Source of the DNA: Sphingomonas sp. Leaf357
GTDB lineage: Bacteria > Pseudomonadota > Alphaproteobacteria > Sphingomonadales > Sphingomonadaceae
DNA length: 64,000 bases
Reading direction: 5' to 3'
Assembly: GCF_001423845.1 (NCBI RefSeq)
Contig: NZ_LMPM01000001.1
Location: 1,755,398 to 1,819,397, forward strand
Shown here: positions 14,894 to 24,065 of the stretch, one piece after another
Numbering within the stretch: position 1 is the stretch's first letter
Layout: every line of letters starts with the position of its first letter
Position numbers and translations under genes: made by a program
Notes under the pieces: model-generated
Seen by the model: the letters and a program-made list of their open reading frames with translations, nothing else
The model's database searches: none
What the model was told of the DNA's origin: nothing

Positions 14894-15544
14894 ATGCGTT
14901 GTCGCAACGTCTTGGCGCTGTCGTCCGCACTCGTGCTGCTCGCCGGCTGCGCCACCACCGGCGGCGCGCGACCCGTCGTCACCAGCGAGATCGTGCCGGA
15001 CAAGAGCTGGCAGGGCGTGATCCTGCCGCCTGACTCCACCCGGCTCGCCGCGCTGCCCGCAGCCTGGGGCCCGGCGCTCGCCGCCGTCCGCCCGCGCTTC
15101 GCCGCCGCGCTCGCCAAGGAAGGGGCGCTGCTCGATCCGTCGGTCGCGCTCGATCATGTCGCGCTGCCGCCCGGGTCGTACACCTGCCGCGTCGTGAAGC
15201 TCGGCGGCCCGCGCCGCTTGCCCGCTTATCGCACCTATCCGCCGTTCTTCTGCTATGTGCGCGGCGAGGGCGCGGCCCTGTCGTTCATGAAGCAGACCGG
15301 CGACGAGCGCCCGGTCGGCTGGCTCTACCCCGATGGCGATACGCGCTACGTCTTTCTCGGCGCCTATGCCCGGGGCCGCGTCACGCCGCCTTCCTATGGC
15401 GCGCCCGGCGCGCGCAACGCGCTCGGCACGATCGAGCGCGTCGCGCCGTTCCGCTGGCGCCTGACGCTCGCCCCCGTGGACGACAGCGCCTTGCTCACGG
15501 TCTATGAAGTCACCCCCGTGCCGCTGGAGCAGCAGGCGAAATAG
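14894..15544 (+). CDS. lipoprotein, probable DUF4893 family
   Basis: A 216-residue protein with a lipoprotein signal peptide; the lipobox LLAGC places the lipidated Cys at residue 19. After the linker, DKSWQGVILPPDSTRLAALP and AWGPALAAVRPRFAAAL lead into a beta-rich domain with YTCRVVKLG and YPPFFCYVRGEG, which fits DUF4893 as I know it. The last part, RVAPFRWRLTLAPVDDSALL, may be a lipocalin-like strand set. ATG 14894 has AGGGGA at 14883-14888. It is a stand-alone gene on the outer or inner membrane; its role is unknown. Confidence 0.75.
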   Translation: MRCRNVLALSSALVLLAGCATTGGARPVVTSEIVPDKSWQGVILPPDSTRLAALPAAWGPALAAVRPRFAAALAKEGALLDPSVALDHVALPPGSYTCRVVKLGGPRRLPAYRTYPPFFCYVRGEGAALSFMKQTGDERPVGWLYPDGDTRYVFLGAYARGRVTPPSYGAPGARNALGTIERVAPFRWRLTLAPVDDSALLTVYEVTPVPLEQQAK

Positions 15545-15620
15545 CGGGCTTGCCGGCGTGACGTAGAATGATACAACATATCCCGGGCGGAGTCGCCGCC
15601 TTCATCCGGGAGAGACTGCC

Positions 15621-16064
15621 ATGACCGCACGTCCGCTTGCCGTCCGTCGCCGCACCTTCGAGGATACGGGGGTCGTGTCGGAGATGAACATCACGCCGCT
15701 GATCGACGTATTGCTCGTGCTGCTGGTGATGATGATCCTGACGATCCCGATTCTGAACCACAAGGTGCCGGTCGATCTGCCGCAGCCGGGCAAGGGCGAT
15801 CCGATGAAGACGATCGTCCACCGCGTCGATCTCTCCGCCGCGGGCACCCTGGCCTATGACGGCGTGCCAATCCCCGACGCCGCGCTGCCCGCCCGGCTCG
15901 CCGCGTTCATGAAGGAGGACAACGCCCAGCTGCAGATCGCGGCCGAGCCCCACGCCCGCTACGACCGCTTCGACCGGACGCTGGCGACGATCCGGCGGGC
16001 CGGCGTCACCCGGCTGGGCTTCGTCGGCAACGATCGTTTCGCGAAGTTCGGCGATCTGCGCTGA
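15621..16064 (+). CDS. ExbD/TolR-family biopolymer transport protein
   Basis: A 147-residue inner-membrane protein of the ExbD/TolR family, which works in a proton-driven motor with ExbB and TonB, or TolQ and TolA. The single transmembrane helix is residues 25-45, TPLIDVLLVLLVMMILTIPI, with the essential Asp29. The periplasmic domain, about 50-147, has the usual short alpha/beta pattern (IAAEPHARYDRFDRTLATIR). ATG 15621 follows GGGAGAG. No exbB or tonB gene is adjacent, so the partner must be encoded elsewhere. The TonB receptor at 1-1697 is too far away to link them. Confidence 0.88.
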   Translation: MTARPLAVRRRTFEDTGVVSEMNITPLIDVLLVLLVMMILTIPILNHKVPVDLPQPGKGDPMKTIVHRVDLSAAGTLAYDGVPIPDAALPARLAAFMKEDNAQLQIAAEPHARYDRFDRTLATIRRAGVTRLGFVGNDRFAKFGDLR

Positions 16065-16136
16065 GCCTTGGAAGGCACGGAACGGGCGGGGTTCGCCCGG
16101 CGTTGGGGGCGTCCTGATCCGAATCGAGGTTTCCCC

Positions 16137-16814
16137 ATGCGCATCGCCGCCGCGCTCGTTCCCATCGTTATGACCGCGCTGGCCGGCTGCTCGCCGCAGC
16201 CGACCAACACCAGCAATGTCGACATCAACTTCGCCGCCGAACAGGCGCAGCACAGCATCGACAATTACGCCGCCGCCACCCCCGCCGCGACGCCGACGCC
16301 CCGGCCGAGCGCGGTGCCTGGCCCGGTCGCCAGTCCGATTGCCGGCTTGGCCCCGCTCGATCCGCCGGCGCCCGGTACCCCCGGCGGCCTGCCCGACGAT
16401 CGCACGCCCGTCTCGGAGGCGCCGTTCTCGCCCGACAGCGCGCAGGGCGCGGCCAATGTCGTGCAGACCTATTACGCTTTGCTCGGCGAGAAAAAGTATC
16501 GTCAGGCCTGGGCCTTGTGGGGCCATGGCGGGCAGGATTCCGGCATGTCCGCCGATGCCTTCGCCGCCAGCTTCGACAAGTATAGCGAATACCACGCCAA
16601 TGTCGGCGCGCCGGGCAGGATCGATGCCGGGATGAGCCAGCGCTGGGTGACCGTGCCGGTGCAGGTCTATGGTCGGCTGAAGGCCGGCGGGACCCCGGTC
16701 TACATGCTCGGCAGCGTCACTCTCCACCGCGTCGTCCCGGGGGTCAGCGACGACAAGTCCGATCAGACCTGGCGGCTGAAGACCGCCGACATTAAGCCGC
16801 GACCGAAGCGCTGA
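16137..16814 (+). CDS. hypothetical lipoprotein
   Basis: A 225-residue lipoprotein; the signal peptide ends in a lipobox ALAGC with lipidated Cys at residue 18. A long Pro/Ala/Thr-rich linker (about 45-100, with PAATPTPRPS and PAPGTPGG) spaces the globular part from the membrane. The C-terminal domain, about 100-220, has VVQTYYALLGEKKYRQAWAL, resembling NTF2-like or DUF-type ligand domains, and ends with WRLKTADIKPRPKR. The start is ATG 16137, chosen because it opens the signal peptide; the frame is open 23 codons further upstream. It converges on the large GGDEF-EAL gene. Function unknown. Confidence 0.7.
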   Translation: MRIAAALVPIVMTALAGCSPQPTNTSNVDINFAAEQAQHSIDNYAAATPAATPTPRPSAVPGPVASPIAGLAPLDPPAPGTPGGLPDDRTPVSEAPFSPDSAQGAANVVQTYYALLGEKKYRQAWALWGHGGQDSGMSADAFAASFDKYSEYHANVGAPGRIDAGMSQRWVTVPVQVYGRLKAGGTPVYMLGSVTLHRVVPGVSDDKSDQTWRLKTADIKPRPKR

Positions 16815-16832
16815 TCCGGCCGCCGCTGCGGA

Positions 16833-19481
16833 TCAGGCGGAGCGGCGGATCGAGGCGGGCAGCGCGGCGTTGGCCGGATTCAGCCGCTCCATGTTGAAGT
16901 TCTGCACGAATTCCAGCCCGGCCTTGCCGTCCGCCGCCCAGCGCAGCTTGGCCGGGAACATCTGGTCCTCCAGCAGTTCGATCAGCACGTCGATCCCGGC
17001 CGCATCGCCCTCGATATCGATTCCGTCGATCAGCGCACCGGTCGCGGACATGTTGCGGATCCGCACCTCGCCCTCGACGCCCTCGGACGAGATGCGGGCG
17101 CTGCGCAGCATCGTGGTGCGCGGCGAACGGCTGGCGCGATAGCCGGTCGCGGTCGCCATGCCGCCCTTGGCTTCCATCTGCTCGACCACCTCCGCGGCGC
17201 GCGCCGCCTTGCCGTAGACGTAACCCTGGATATGCGTGCAGCCGAGATCGCGGATCAGCTGGATCTCGTCCTGCACCTCGACCCCCTCGGCGGTGGTCTC
17301 CATACCCAGCGTATCGGCGAGCGTGACGATTGCCTTGATGATCGCCGCGTTGCGGTTGCCGGCGATCGCCGCGCCCTTGACGAAGCTCTGGTCGATCTTG
17401 ATCTTGTCGAACGGCGCCTTCTTCAGATAGCCGAGCGAGGAATAGCCGGTGCCGAAATCGTCGAGCGCCAGGCGGACGCCGAGGCGCTTCAGGCTCTTGA
17501 ACATCTTCTCCGACGACGCGCTTTCGTTCAGGAACACACCTTCGGTGATCTCCAGCTCCAGCCGATCGGGGCTGATGCCGGAGCGGGCCAGCGCGCTGGT
17601 GACGATCGCCGGCAGCGCCGGGTTGGCGAACTGGATCGGCGAGACGTTGACCGCGACGCGAATGTCGTAAGGCCAGCTCGCCGCCTCGTCGCAGGCGGTG
17701 CGCAACACCCATTCGCCGATCGCTTCGATCAGCCCGCAATCCTCCGCCACCGGGATGAACTCGGCCGGCGACACCGCGCCGCGCGTCGGGTGATCCCAGC
17801 GCAGCAGCGCCTCGTAGCCGACGATGCGCTCCGTCCGGGCGCTGACCACCGGCTGGTAGGCGACGTGGAACTCGTCCTGCGCCAGCGCCTTGCGCAGATC
17901 GTCCTCCAGCAGCTTGCGGTTCTGCGCGCCGAGCAGCAATTCGCTGCGGAAGAAGCGGTGGATGCCGCGTCCGTCGGCCTTGGCGGCGTACAGTGCGAGG
18001 TCGGCGTTGCGGACCAGCGTTTCCGAATCCGCGCCATCCTCCGGCGCAATGGCGATGCCGATCGAACAGCCGATGGTGATCGACGATCCGTCGATGAAAT
18101 AGGGTTGGGACAGCGCTGCGATGATCGTGCGGGCCAGCTCGGCCAGCCGATCGCGATTGGCTTCACGCGGCAGGACGACCTTGAATTCGTCGCCGCCAAG
18201 GCGCCCGACCAGGCCGGCATCGCCGACGCTGCGTTGCAGCCGCTGGCCGACCTGCTTGAGCAAGGCGTCACCGGTCTGGTGGCCGAGCGTATCGTTGACC
18301 GCCTTGAAGCGATCGAGATCGAGCAGGAACAGCGACGTGGCGCGAACCCCGGATTGCGGCGCGGCGAGCGTCTGATCGAGCGACAGGCGCATACGCTGGC
18401 GGTTGGCGAGCCCGGTCAGCCCGTCGAACAGAGCGAGGCGCGTGATCTCGGCTTCGGACTGGCGCTTCTGCGTCAGATCGCTGCCGCTGCCGACGAAGCC
18501 CTGGAAACGGTTCATACCGTCCATGATCGGACGACCCGAGATCGACCACCAGCGCTCCGCGACGTCCGCGACCGGGCGGACGGAATAGTCCGAGAAGGAC
18601 GTGCGCGACGACAGGTGAAAGCCCAAGGTGCGCTCGGTATCGGGCGAGGCACTGTCGACCTTGAACACGGCGGTCAGCATCTGTCCGATGGCGGGCGCGC
18701 CGCTCGCCGCGACCTCGGCGGCGACCTTGGACGACAGGTAGACGAGGCGGCCGTGTCGATCGGTCTGCCAGAACCAGCCGTTGCCGTGATCCTCGAACTC
18801 ATGGACCAGCCGGCGCGCCAGCGAGCCGTGATTGTCGTTCGCCACCCGCGCCGCGGCCTGGAGGTGATCGAGCCGCGCGAGACCTGCGATGGCCACCGCG
18901 AGGCAGGCGAGGAAGATCAGCGCGATGCCGCTCACCAGGCTGGCCCCGCTGAGCACCAGGATGCTCGCCACCAGCGCTACGGCGAACGCCAGGAGGCCGG
19001 CGCGGACCGATTGCAGGGCGATGACGGTGACGATGATCGCCCCGAAGGTGGCGACGAAGTTCGCCAGTTGCAGCACGATGCTGCCGATACCGCCGGTGAT
19101 CCACAACATCGAGAACAGGCCGGCCCCGAGGCCGGCGCTGCAGAGCGCCGTGGCGCGCACCTGATGATGCGGCGCCAAGCCACGCATCGCGTCGAGCTTG
19201 ACTAGGCCCAGGGCGATCACGCCGAACACCAGGACCAGCGCGGAATGCAGGGCGAAGCGTTCGATCAGATCGGCGCTCCCGATCCGATATGCGGTCCATA
19301 CCAGCAGCGCGCCGGCGAGGAACTGCGCCATCAGCGCGGCAGGCCACGCGACGGCGAGCTGTTCGAACTGGCGGTACTGCGTCTCGGGCTCGCGCTCCTC
19401 GTCCGCGCCGAGCACCAGATTGTGCCACAGGCCACGCGCGGCTGGCGGGATCGACGACATGGAAAGGTGGGGGGTGCGCAT
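16833..19481 (-). CDS. membrane GGDEF-EAL protein with PAS and PilZ domains
   Basis: An 882-residue cyclic-di-GMP protein. Residues about 40-200 form a set of about six hydrophobic helices. A PAS-like domain follows (GWFWQTDRHGRLVYLS to GFVGSGSDLTQ, about 230-340). The GGDEF domain (about 350-515) has an intact RLGGDEFKVV motif. The EAL domain (about 535-775) keeps YEALLRW, NVSPIQF, LEITEG, DDFGTGYSSLGYL, KIDQSFV and TAEGVE, so both synthesis and hydrolysis are possible. The C-terminal part (about 795-875) with RSARISSEGVEGEVRIRNMS resembles PilZ. ATG 19481 has GGAGGG at good spacing. It probably links an environmental signal to c-di-GMP level and can sense it by the PilZ end. Confidence 0.93.
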   Translation of the reverse strand: MRTPHLSMSSIPPAARGLWHNLVLGADEEREPETQYRQFEQLAVAWPAALMAQFLAGALLVWTAYRIGSADLIERFALHSALVLVFGVIALGLVKLDAMRGLAPHHQVRATALCSAGLGAGLFSMLWITGGIGSIVLQLANFVATFGAIIVTVIALQSVRAGLLAFAVALVASILVLSGASLVSGIALIFLACLAVAIAGLARLDHLQAAARVANDNHGSLARRLVHEFEDHGNGWFWQTDRHGRLVYLSSKVAAEVAASGAPAIGQMLTAVFKVDSASPDTERTLGFHLSSRTSFSDYSVRPVADVAERWWSISGRPIMDGMNRFQGFVGSGSDLTQKRQSEAEITRLALFDGLTGLANRQRMRLSLDQTLAAPQSGVRATSLFLLDLDRFKAVNDTLGHQTGDALLKQVGQRLQRSVGDAGLVGRLGGDEFKVVLPREANRDRLAELARTIIAALSQPYFIDGSSITIGCSIGIAIAPEDGADSETLVRNADLALYAAKADGRGIHRFFRSELLLGAQNRKLLEDDLRKALAQDEFHVAYQPVVSARTERIVGYEALLRWDHPTRGAVSPAEFIPVAEDCGLIEAIGEWVLRTACDEAASWPYDIRVAVNVSPIQFANPALPAIVTSALARSGISPDRLELEITEGVFLNESASSEKMFKSLKRLGVRLALDDFGTGYSSLGYLKKAPFDKIKIDQSFVKGAAIAGNRNAAIIKAIVTLADTLGMETTAEGVEVQDEIQLIRDLGCTHIQGYVYGKAARAAEVVEQMEAKGGMATATGYRASRSPRTTMLRSARISSEGVEGEVRIRNMSATGALIDGIDIEGDAAGIDVLIELLEDQMFPAKLRWAADGKAGLEFVQNFNMERLNPANAALPASIRRSA

Positions 19482-19522
19482 CTGCGACCCTCCGTAACGA
19501 GGCGGGTTTTGGATTTGCTTTC

Positions 19523-19541
19523 CGGCTTTGGTTAAGCCGGG
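19523..19541. other. small hairpin between divergent genes
   Basis: CCGGCTT (19523-19529) pairs with AAGCCGG (19535-19541) around a 5-base loop. It lies in the 134-base gap between the starts of the GGDEF-EAL gene and the fumarase gene, so it may be a regulatory site rather than a terminator. Confidence 0.35.
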
Positions 19542-19615
19542 GTTACGGGCAAAATACTTGGCCGCCGCGCACGGCGCGCATAAGGAAGCGCCGAGTGTGC
19601 GCCCGAGGACCTTTC

Positions 19616-21139
19616 ATGACGACCATCATCCGCGAAGCCGACCTGATCGAGAGCGTCGCCGACGCCCTGCAATTCATCAGCTATTTCCACCCGATGGATT
19701 ACATCCACGCGCTGGGCGAGGCCTATGAGGCCGAGCAGTCGCCGGCCGCCAAGGATGCGATCGCGCAGATCCTGACCAACAGCCGGATGTGCGCCGAGGG
19801 GCATCGCCCGATCTGCCAGGATACCGGCATCGTCAACGTGTTCGTCAAATGGGGCATGGACTGCCGTTTCGATGAAACCAGCCGATCGCTGCAGGAGATC
19901 GTCGATCAGGGCGTGCGGCAGGCCTATCTGAACCCGGACAACAAGCTGCGCGCATCGGTACTCGCCGATCCCGCCTTCACGCGGCGCAACACCAAGGACA
20001 ACACGCCGTGCGTGCTGCACGTCGAGATGGTGCCGGGGAGCACGGTGTCGGTCGATGTCGCGGCGAAGGGCGGCGGCAGCGAGAACAAATCGAAGTTCAA
20101 GATGATGAACCCGAGCGACTCGATCGTCGACTGGGTGCTGGAGATGCTGCCCCAGATGGGTGCCGGCTGGTGCCCGCCGGGCATGCTCGGCATCGGCATC
20201 GGCGGTACGGCGGAACATTGCGTGCTGCTTGCCAAGCAGGCGTTGATGCAGCCGATCGACATGGGGCCGCTCAAGGCGCGGGGGCCGAAGACCGATATCG
20301 AGAAGCTGCGCATCGAGATATTCGACAAGGTCAACGCGCTGGGCATCGGTGCGCAGGGGCTGGGCGGCCTCTCCACGATCCTCGACGTCAAGATCATGGA
20401 TGCGCCGTGCCACGCGGCGGGCAAGCCGGTGGCGATGATACCCAATTGCGCCGCGACACGCCATGCGCACTTCACGCTCGACGGTTCCGGCCCAGCCTTC
20501 CTCGCGGCGCCGAAGCTCGACGAATGGCCGAAGGTCGATTGGACGCCGGATGCCGCAGCGATCCGGGTCGATCTCGACACGCTGACACCGGAAATCGTCG
20601 CGACGTGGAAGCAGGGCGACCGGTTGCTGCTGAACGGCAAGATGCTGACCGGTCGCGACGCCGCGCACAAGCGGATCAAGGACATGCTCGATGCCGGGGA
20701 CCCGCTGCCGGTCGATTTCGCGGGACGCGTGATCTATTATGTCGGCCCGGTCGATCCGGTCGGCGACGAAGTGGTCGGCCCCGCCGGCCCCACCACCGCG
20801 ACGCGGATGGACAGTTTTACCCGGATGATGCTCGGCCAGGGCCTGCTCGCGATGGTCGGCAAGGCCGAACGCGGGCCGGACGCGACCAAGGCGATCGCCG
20901 AGGGCAAGTCGGCATATCTGATGGCGGTCGGAGGCGCGGCGTATCTGGTGGCGCGGGCGATCAAGGGCTCGAAGGTCGTCGGCTTCGCGGACCTCGGCAT
21001 GGAGGCGATCTACGAGTTCGAGGTGCAGGATTTCCCCGTGACGGTGGCGGTGGATAGCGAAGGCAATAACGTGCACCAGCTGGCACCGCTCGTGTGGAAG
21101 GAAAAGATCGCCCGGGAGAGATTGCTGGAAGGCGTGTGA
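19616..21139 (+). CDS. fumA: fumarate hydratase, class I (Fe-S)
   Basis: Interconverts fumarate and malate in the TCA cycle. A single 507-residue chain holds both the alpha part (to about residue 300) and the beta part, as in E. coli FumA and FumB. Cluster cysteines appear in PICQDTGIVNVF, in APCHAAGKPV and in NCAATRHAHF; NTPCVLHVEM and GIGIGGTAEH are also family motifs. The beta part has PVDPVGDEVVGPAGPTTATR. This class is oxygen-sensitive, unlike class II FumC. ATG 19616 has GAGGAC upstream; the frame stays open to the left but without class I features. Its stop overlaps the GTG of the transporter gene. Confidence 0.95.
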   Translation: MTTIIREADLIESVADALQFISYFHPMDYIHALGEAYEAEQSPAAKDAIAQILTNSRMCAEGHRPICQDTGIVNVFVKWGMDCRFDETSRSLQEIVDQGVRQAYLNPDNKLRASVLADPAFTRRNTKDNTPCVLHVEMVPGSTVSVDVAAKGGGSENKSKFKMMNPSDSIVDWVLEMLPQMGAGWCPPGMLGIGIGGTAEHCVLLAKQALMQPIDMGPLKARGPKTDIEKLRIEIFDKVNALGIGAQGLGGLSTILDVKIMDAPCHAAGKPVAMIPNCAATRHAHFTLDGSGPAFLAAPKLDEWPKVDWTPDAAAIRVDLDTLTPEIVATWKQGDRLLLNGKMLTGRDAAHKRIKDMLDAGDPLPVDFAGRVIYYVGPVDPVGDEVVGPAGPTTATRMDSFTRMMLGQGLLAMVGKAERGPDATKAIAEGKSAYLMAVGGAAYLVARAIKGSKVVGFADLGMEAIYEFEVQDFPVTVAVDSEGNNVHQLAPLVWKEKIARERLLEGV

Positions 21140-22056
21140 TCGCCGCGCCGATCTGGATCCCCGCCACACTATTTGCCGGGGCCTTGCAGGCATGGCGCAC
21201 GGCGGTGCAGCGGCGCGTAGGCAAGGCGCTTTCGGTCAACGCGGCGGGTCTGGTTCGCTATCTCTATGGGCTGCCGTTCGCCTTCGCCTTTGCCGCCTTG
21301 TATCAATGGGGCATCGCGCCGGCACCATTCCCGCCGCTCGGACCCTACTTCCTCTTGTTCTGCGCAGCGGGCGGGATCGCTCAGATCGTCGCCACCAACC
21401 TGCTGCTGATGGCGTTCGAGGAGCGCAACTTCGTCGTCGGCACCGCCTATTCCAAGACCGAGGCGGTGCAGAGTGCCTTGCTGTCCGTAGTGCTGCTTGG
21501 CGATCGCCTCTCCGTGCTCGTGTGGCTTGGTATCGCCAGCGGTGTGGCAGGGGTGATGATCCTGTCGACCGGCGGCAAAAGGATGGGGCCGAGCGAGTTG
21601 TTGCGTGCGCTCGGGCAGAAGGCGGCGCTCTACGGCATGGCGTCGGGCTTCTTCTTCGCGGTGACCACGATCGGCATCCGGCGCGCGACGATGGAGATCG
21701 GCACCGATGACCATATTCGCGCCGGAGTGCTGACGCTGGTCGCCACGGTGGCGCTGCAGACGCTGATGCAGGGTGGCTATCTGTGGTGGCGCGAGCGCGA
21801 TCAGGTGCCTTTGGTGTTCGCCAACTGGCGGATCGCGGGGCAGGTGGGGATGATGTCCTCGCTCGGCTCGGCCTGCTGGTTCACCGCCTTCGCCTCCGCC
21901 CCGGTCGCACTGGTGCGCATCGTCGGGCAGATCGAGATCGCCTTCACCATGGCGTTTGCGCATTTCTATCTCGGCGAGCGCATGGTGCGGAGCGAGGGCG
22001 TCGGGCTGGTGCTGGTCGCGATCGGCGTGGTGCTGGCATTGGCGGGCGCGCTGTAG
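21136..22056 (+). CDS. DMT (drug/metabolite) superfamily transporter
   Basis: A 306-residue membrane protein with about ten hydrophobic helices in two EamA-like halves. Features include VRYLYGLPFAFAFAALY, SKTEAVQSALLSVVLLGD at the end of the first half and GQIEIAFTMAFAHFYLGERM near the end of the second, each with the LGE/D-R signature of EamA domains. GTG 21136 overlaps the fumarase stop (GTGA), which indicates translational coupling. Whether it carries a metabolite linked to the TCA cycle is speculation. The next gene follows after 33 bases. Confidence 0.85.
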   Translation: MIAAPIWIPATLFAGALQAWRTAVQRRVGKALSVNAAGLVRYLYGLPFAFAFAALYQWGIAPAPFPPLGPYFLLFCAAGGIAQIVATNLLLMAFEERNFVVGTAYSKTEAVQSALLSVVLLGDRLSVLVWLGIASGVAGVMILSTGGKRMGPSELLRALGQKAALYGMASGFFFAVTTIGIRRATMEIGTDDHIRAGVLTLVATVALQTLMQGGYLWWRERDQVPLVFANWRIAGQVGMMSSLGSACWFTAFASAPVALVRIVGQIEIAFTMAFAHFYLGERMVRSEGVGLVLVAIGVVLALAGAL

Positions 22057-22089
22057 CTTGCCGCGGTGGCGCGGCTGTGGGACGGGACG

Positions 22090-23307
22090 ATGATGTCTGC
22101 CAGATCGACTCCTCGGCGCGTGATGCGCATCGTCCTGATCGCTGCCCTGTTCCTCGTTATCGCCTTCTGTCTGGCGGTGGTGATCGTGCCGCGATTCCTC
22201 GACCGGATCTATTATCAGGGGCCGCGCACCGGGCATTATGATGGCGCGCGCTTCTTCAACGCGGATGGCAGCGACGACGACCTGCGGTTGCCGGGCAACA
22301 ATCGGCTGGCGTTCTTGTGGCGGCAGGTGACGGGAAGTGACGGGCGCCCGGCCTGGCCTGCCAGGGTGTTCGTCCGCCCCGCCGCGCCGGCCGAGCTCTT
22401 GCCGCCGGGCGCGGCGGCGGGCCGGATGCGGGCGACGTGGATCGGGCACTCTAGCGTGCTGGTGCAGGTGCCGGGCCTCAACATCCTGACCGATCCGGTG
22501 TGGAGCACGAAGACCGGGCCGTTCGGGATCGGCGTGAAGCGAGTCACCGAACCCGGCATCCGGATGGCCGACCTGCCCAAGATCGACGTCGTGGTGCTGA
22601 GCCACAACCATTACGACCATTTCGACCTGCCGACGCTGAAGGCATTGTGGACGCGGGATCGTCCGCTGATCGTCACCAGCCTGGGCAACGATGCCCTGTT
22701 GCGGGCGGAGGGGATCGAGGCGGTGGCGCGGGATTGGGGCGGGGTGGTACCGGTGCCCGGCCATGCCGCGAAGGTGCATGTCACGCGCAACCATCATTGG
22801 GGCACGCGGTATCTGGCGGATCGCAATCGGGCCTTGTGGTCCAGCTTCGTGATCGAACTGCCGGCCGGCAATCTGTTCTTCGGTGGCGATACCGGGGCGG
22901 GCGATCTCGCCTGGGCCGACGAGGCGGCGCGGCTGGGCCGCATCCGGCTCGCGCTGATCCCGATCGGCGCGTTCCGCTTCGTGCCTGGCCAGATGGCATC
23001 GGCGGCGCATATCGGGCCGGTCGACGCCGTCGAGGTGTTCCGCCGGCTGGGCGCGCAGACCGCGATTCCGATCCATTGGGGCACCTTCCGACAGACCTAC
23101 GAGGCGTATCTGACGCCGCCCAAATTGCTCGCCAAGGCGATGGCGTGCAGCCATCAGGCGGGCGATCCTGTCCGCCGGTTCGCGCCCGCGCAGATCGGCC
23201 GGCCGGTGGAGATTCCGGCGCTGGCCGATATCGCCGCGCCGCCGGTGGTGACGCGCGCGGCGGTGGTCAAATGCCTCGATACGCCGGCGGTGCGCGCGCT
23301 GCGTTAA
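22090..23307 (+). CDS. MBL-fold metallo-hydrolase, NAPE-PLD/RomA-like
   Basis: A 405-residue protein with an N-terminal signal anchor (VLIAALFLVIAFCLAVVIV) and a metallo-beta-lactamase domain. HNHYDHFDL gives the H-x-H-x-D-H metal site; TWIGHSSVLVQVPGLNILTD is the strand pair typical of the NAPE-PLD/RomA/UlaG branch. FFGGDTGAGD carries the bridging Asp and PIHWGTF a further His. It is likely periplasmic or membrane anchored and may hydrolyse a phospholipid-derived substrate; the substrate is unknown. Start taken at ATG 22090; GTG 22066 and ATG 22093 are alternatives. A repeat follows the stop. Confidence 0.85.
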   Translation: MMSARSTPRRVMRIVLIAALFLVIAFCLAVVIVPRFLDRIYYQGPRTGHYDGARFFNADGSDDDLRLPGNNRLAFLWRQVTGSDGRPAWPARVFVRPAAPAELLPPGAAAGRMRATWIGHSSVLVQVPGLNILTDPVWSTKTGPFGIGVKRVTEPGIRMADLPKIDVVVLSHNHYDHFDLPTLKALWTRDRPLIVTSLGNDALLRAEGIEAVARDWGGVVPVPGHAAKVHVTRNHHWGTRYLADRNRALWSSFVIELPAGNLFFGGDTGAGDLAWADEAARLGRIRLALIPIGAFRFVPGQMASAAHIGPVDAVEVFRRLGAQTAIPIHWGTFRQTYEAYLTPPKLLAKAMACSHQAGDPVRRFAPAQIGRPVEIPALADIAAPPVVTRAAVVKCLDTPAVRALR

Positions 23308-23326
23308 AGTGTTTCGATCACCTTTG

Positions 23327-23417
23327 GTCACCCTCACCCTTCCGTCGCTGCGCTCCTCCCTCCCTCCCCCAACGGGAGAGGGAAAAGACGCCGAAGGCGG
23401 CGAAGGGTGAGGGCGAC
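23327..23417. repeat. dispersed repeat, reverse copy of 10557 element
   Basis: GTCACCCTCACCCTTCCGTC onward is the reverse complement of 10557-10612 with a few changes. A second partial arm, GAAGGGTGAGGGCGAC, at 23402-23417, makes the whole a large inverted repeat. It lies between converging genes and may terminate both. Confidence 0.8.
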
Positions 23418-23426
23418 TACAGCAGC

Positions 23427-24065
23427 CTAGAGGACCGCCGCCACCAATTGCCGGAAGGCGTCGGTGCGGTGGCTGATCGCGGCCTTGGCCGCCGGGTCCA
23501 TCTCGGCGAAGGTCTGTTCGTGGCCGTCGGCTACGAACACCGGATCGTAGCCGAAGCCCATCCGCCCACGGGGTGGCCAGGTGAGCATGCCGTCGATCCG
23601 CCCTTCGAACCATTCGACATGACCGTCCGGCCAGGCGAGCGCGAGCGTGCTGACGAAATGCGCGCGGCGGCTGACCTCCGGGCCGAGTGCGGCGAGTTTG
23701 TCCTCGACCTTGCCCATCGCCATCGTCCAGTCGCGCGTGCCCTCGGGCGTCTCGGCCCAATTGGCGGTGTAGACACCGGGATCGCCGTTCAGCGCATCGA
23801 CGCACAGGCCGCTATCGTCGGCAAGCGCGGGCAGGCCGGAGAGATCGGCGGCCTGCATCGCTTTCAGCTCCGCATTGGCGACGAAGGTGGTGCCGGTCTC
23901 TTCCGGTTCGGGCAGGTCGAGGTCCGCCGCCGAGATCGGTTCGATCCCGTACGGCCCGAGCAAGTCGCGGATTTCGCGCAACTTGCCGGCATTGTGCGTG
24001 GCGATGACCAGCTTGCCGGGCTTCAGCTTGCGGATCGCCTGGGGCTGGTCACCTTCTGCACTCAT
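23427..24065 (-). CDS. rdgB: non-canonical purine NTP pyrophosphatase (RdgB/HAM1)
   Basis: Removes dITP, XTP and related noncanonical purine nucleotides from the pool, preventing their incorporation into DNA. The 212-residue protein has the substrate motif [14 protein letters not shown] near the N terminus, the acidic site [13 protein letters not shown] and [24 protein letters not shown] with SHRTDAF at the end, all family hallmarks. The ATG at 24065 overlaps the rph stop by four bases (ATGA), so it is translated behind rph. This rph-rdgB order facing hrcA-grpE is classic in alphaproteobacteria. Confidence 0.96.
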   Translation of the reverse strand: MSAEGDQPQAIRKLKPGKLVIATHNAGKLREIRDLLGPYGIEPISAADLDLPEPEETGTTFVANAELKAMQAADLSGLPALADDSGLCVDALNGDPGVYTANWAETPEGTRDWTMAMGKVEDKLAALGPEVSRRAHFVSTLALAWPDGHVEWFEGRIDGMLTWPPRGRMGFGYDPVFVADGHEQTFAEMDPAAKAAISHRTDAFRQLVAAVL

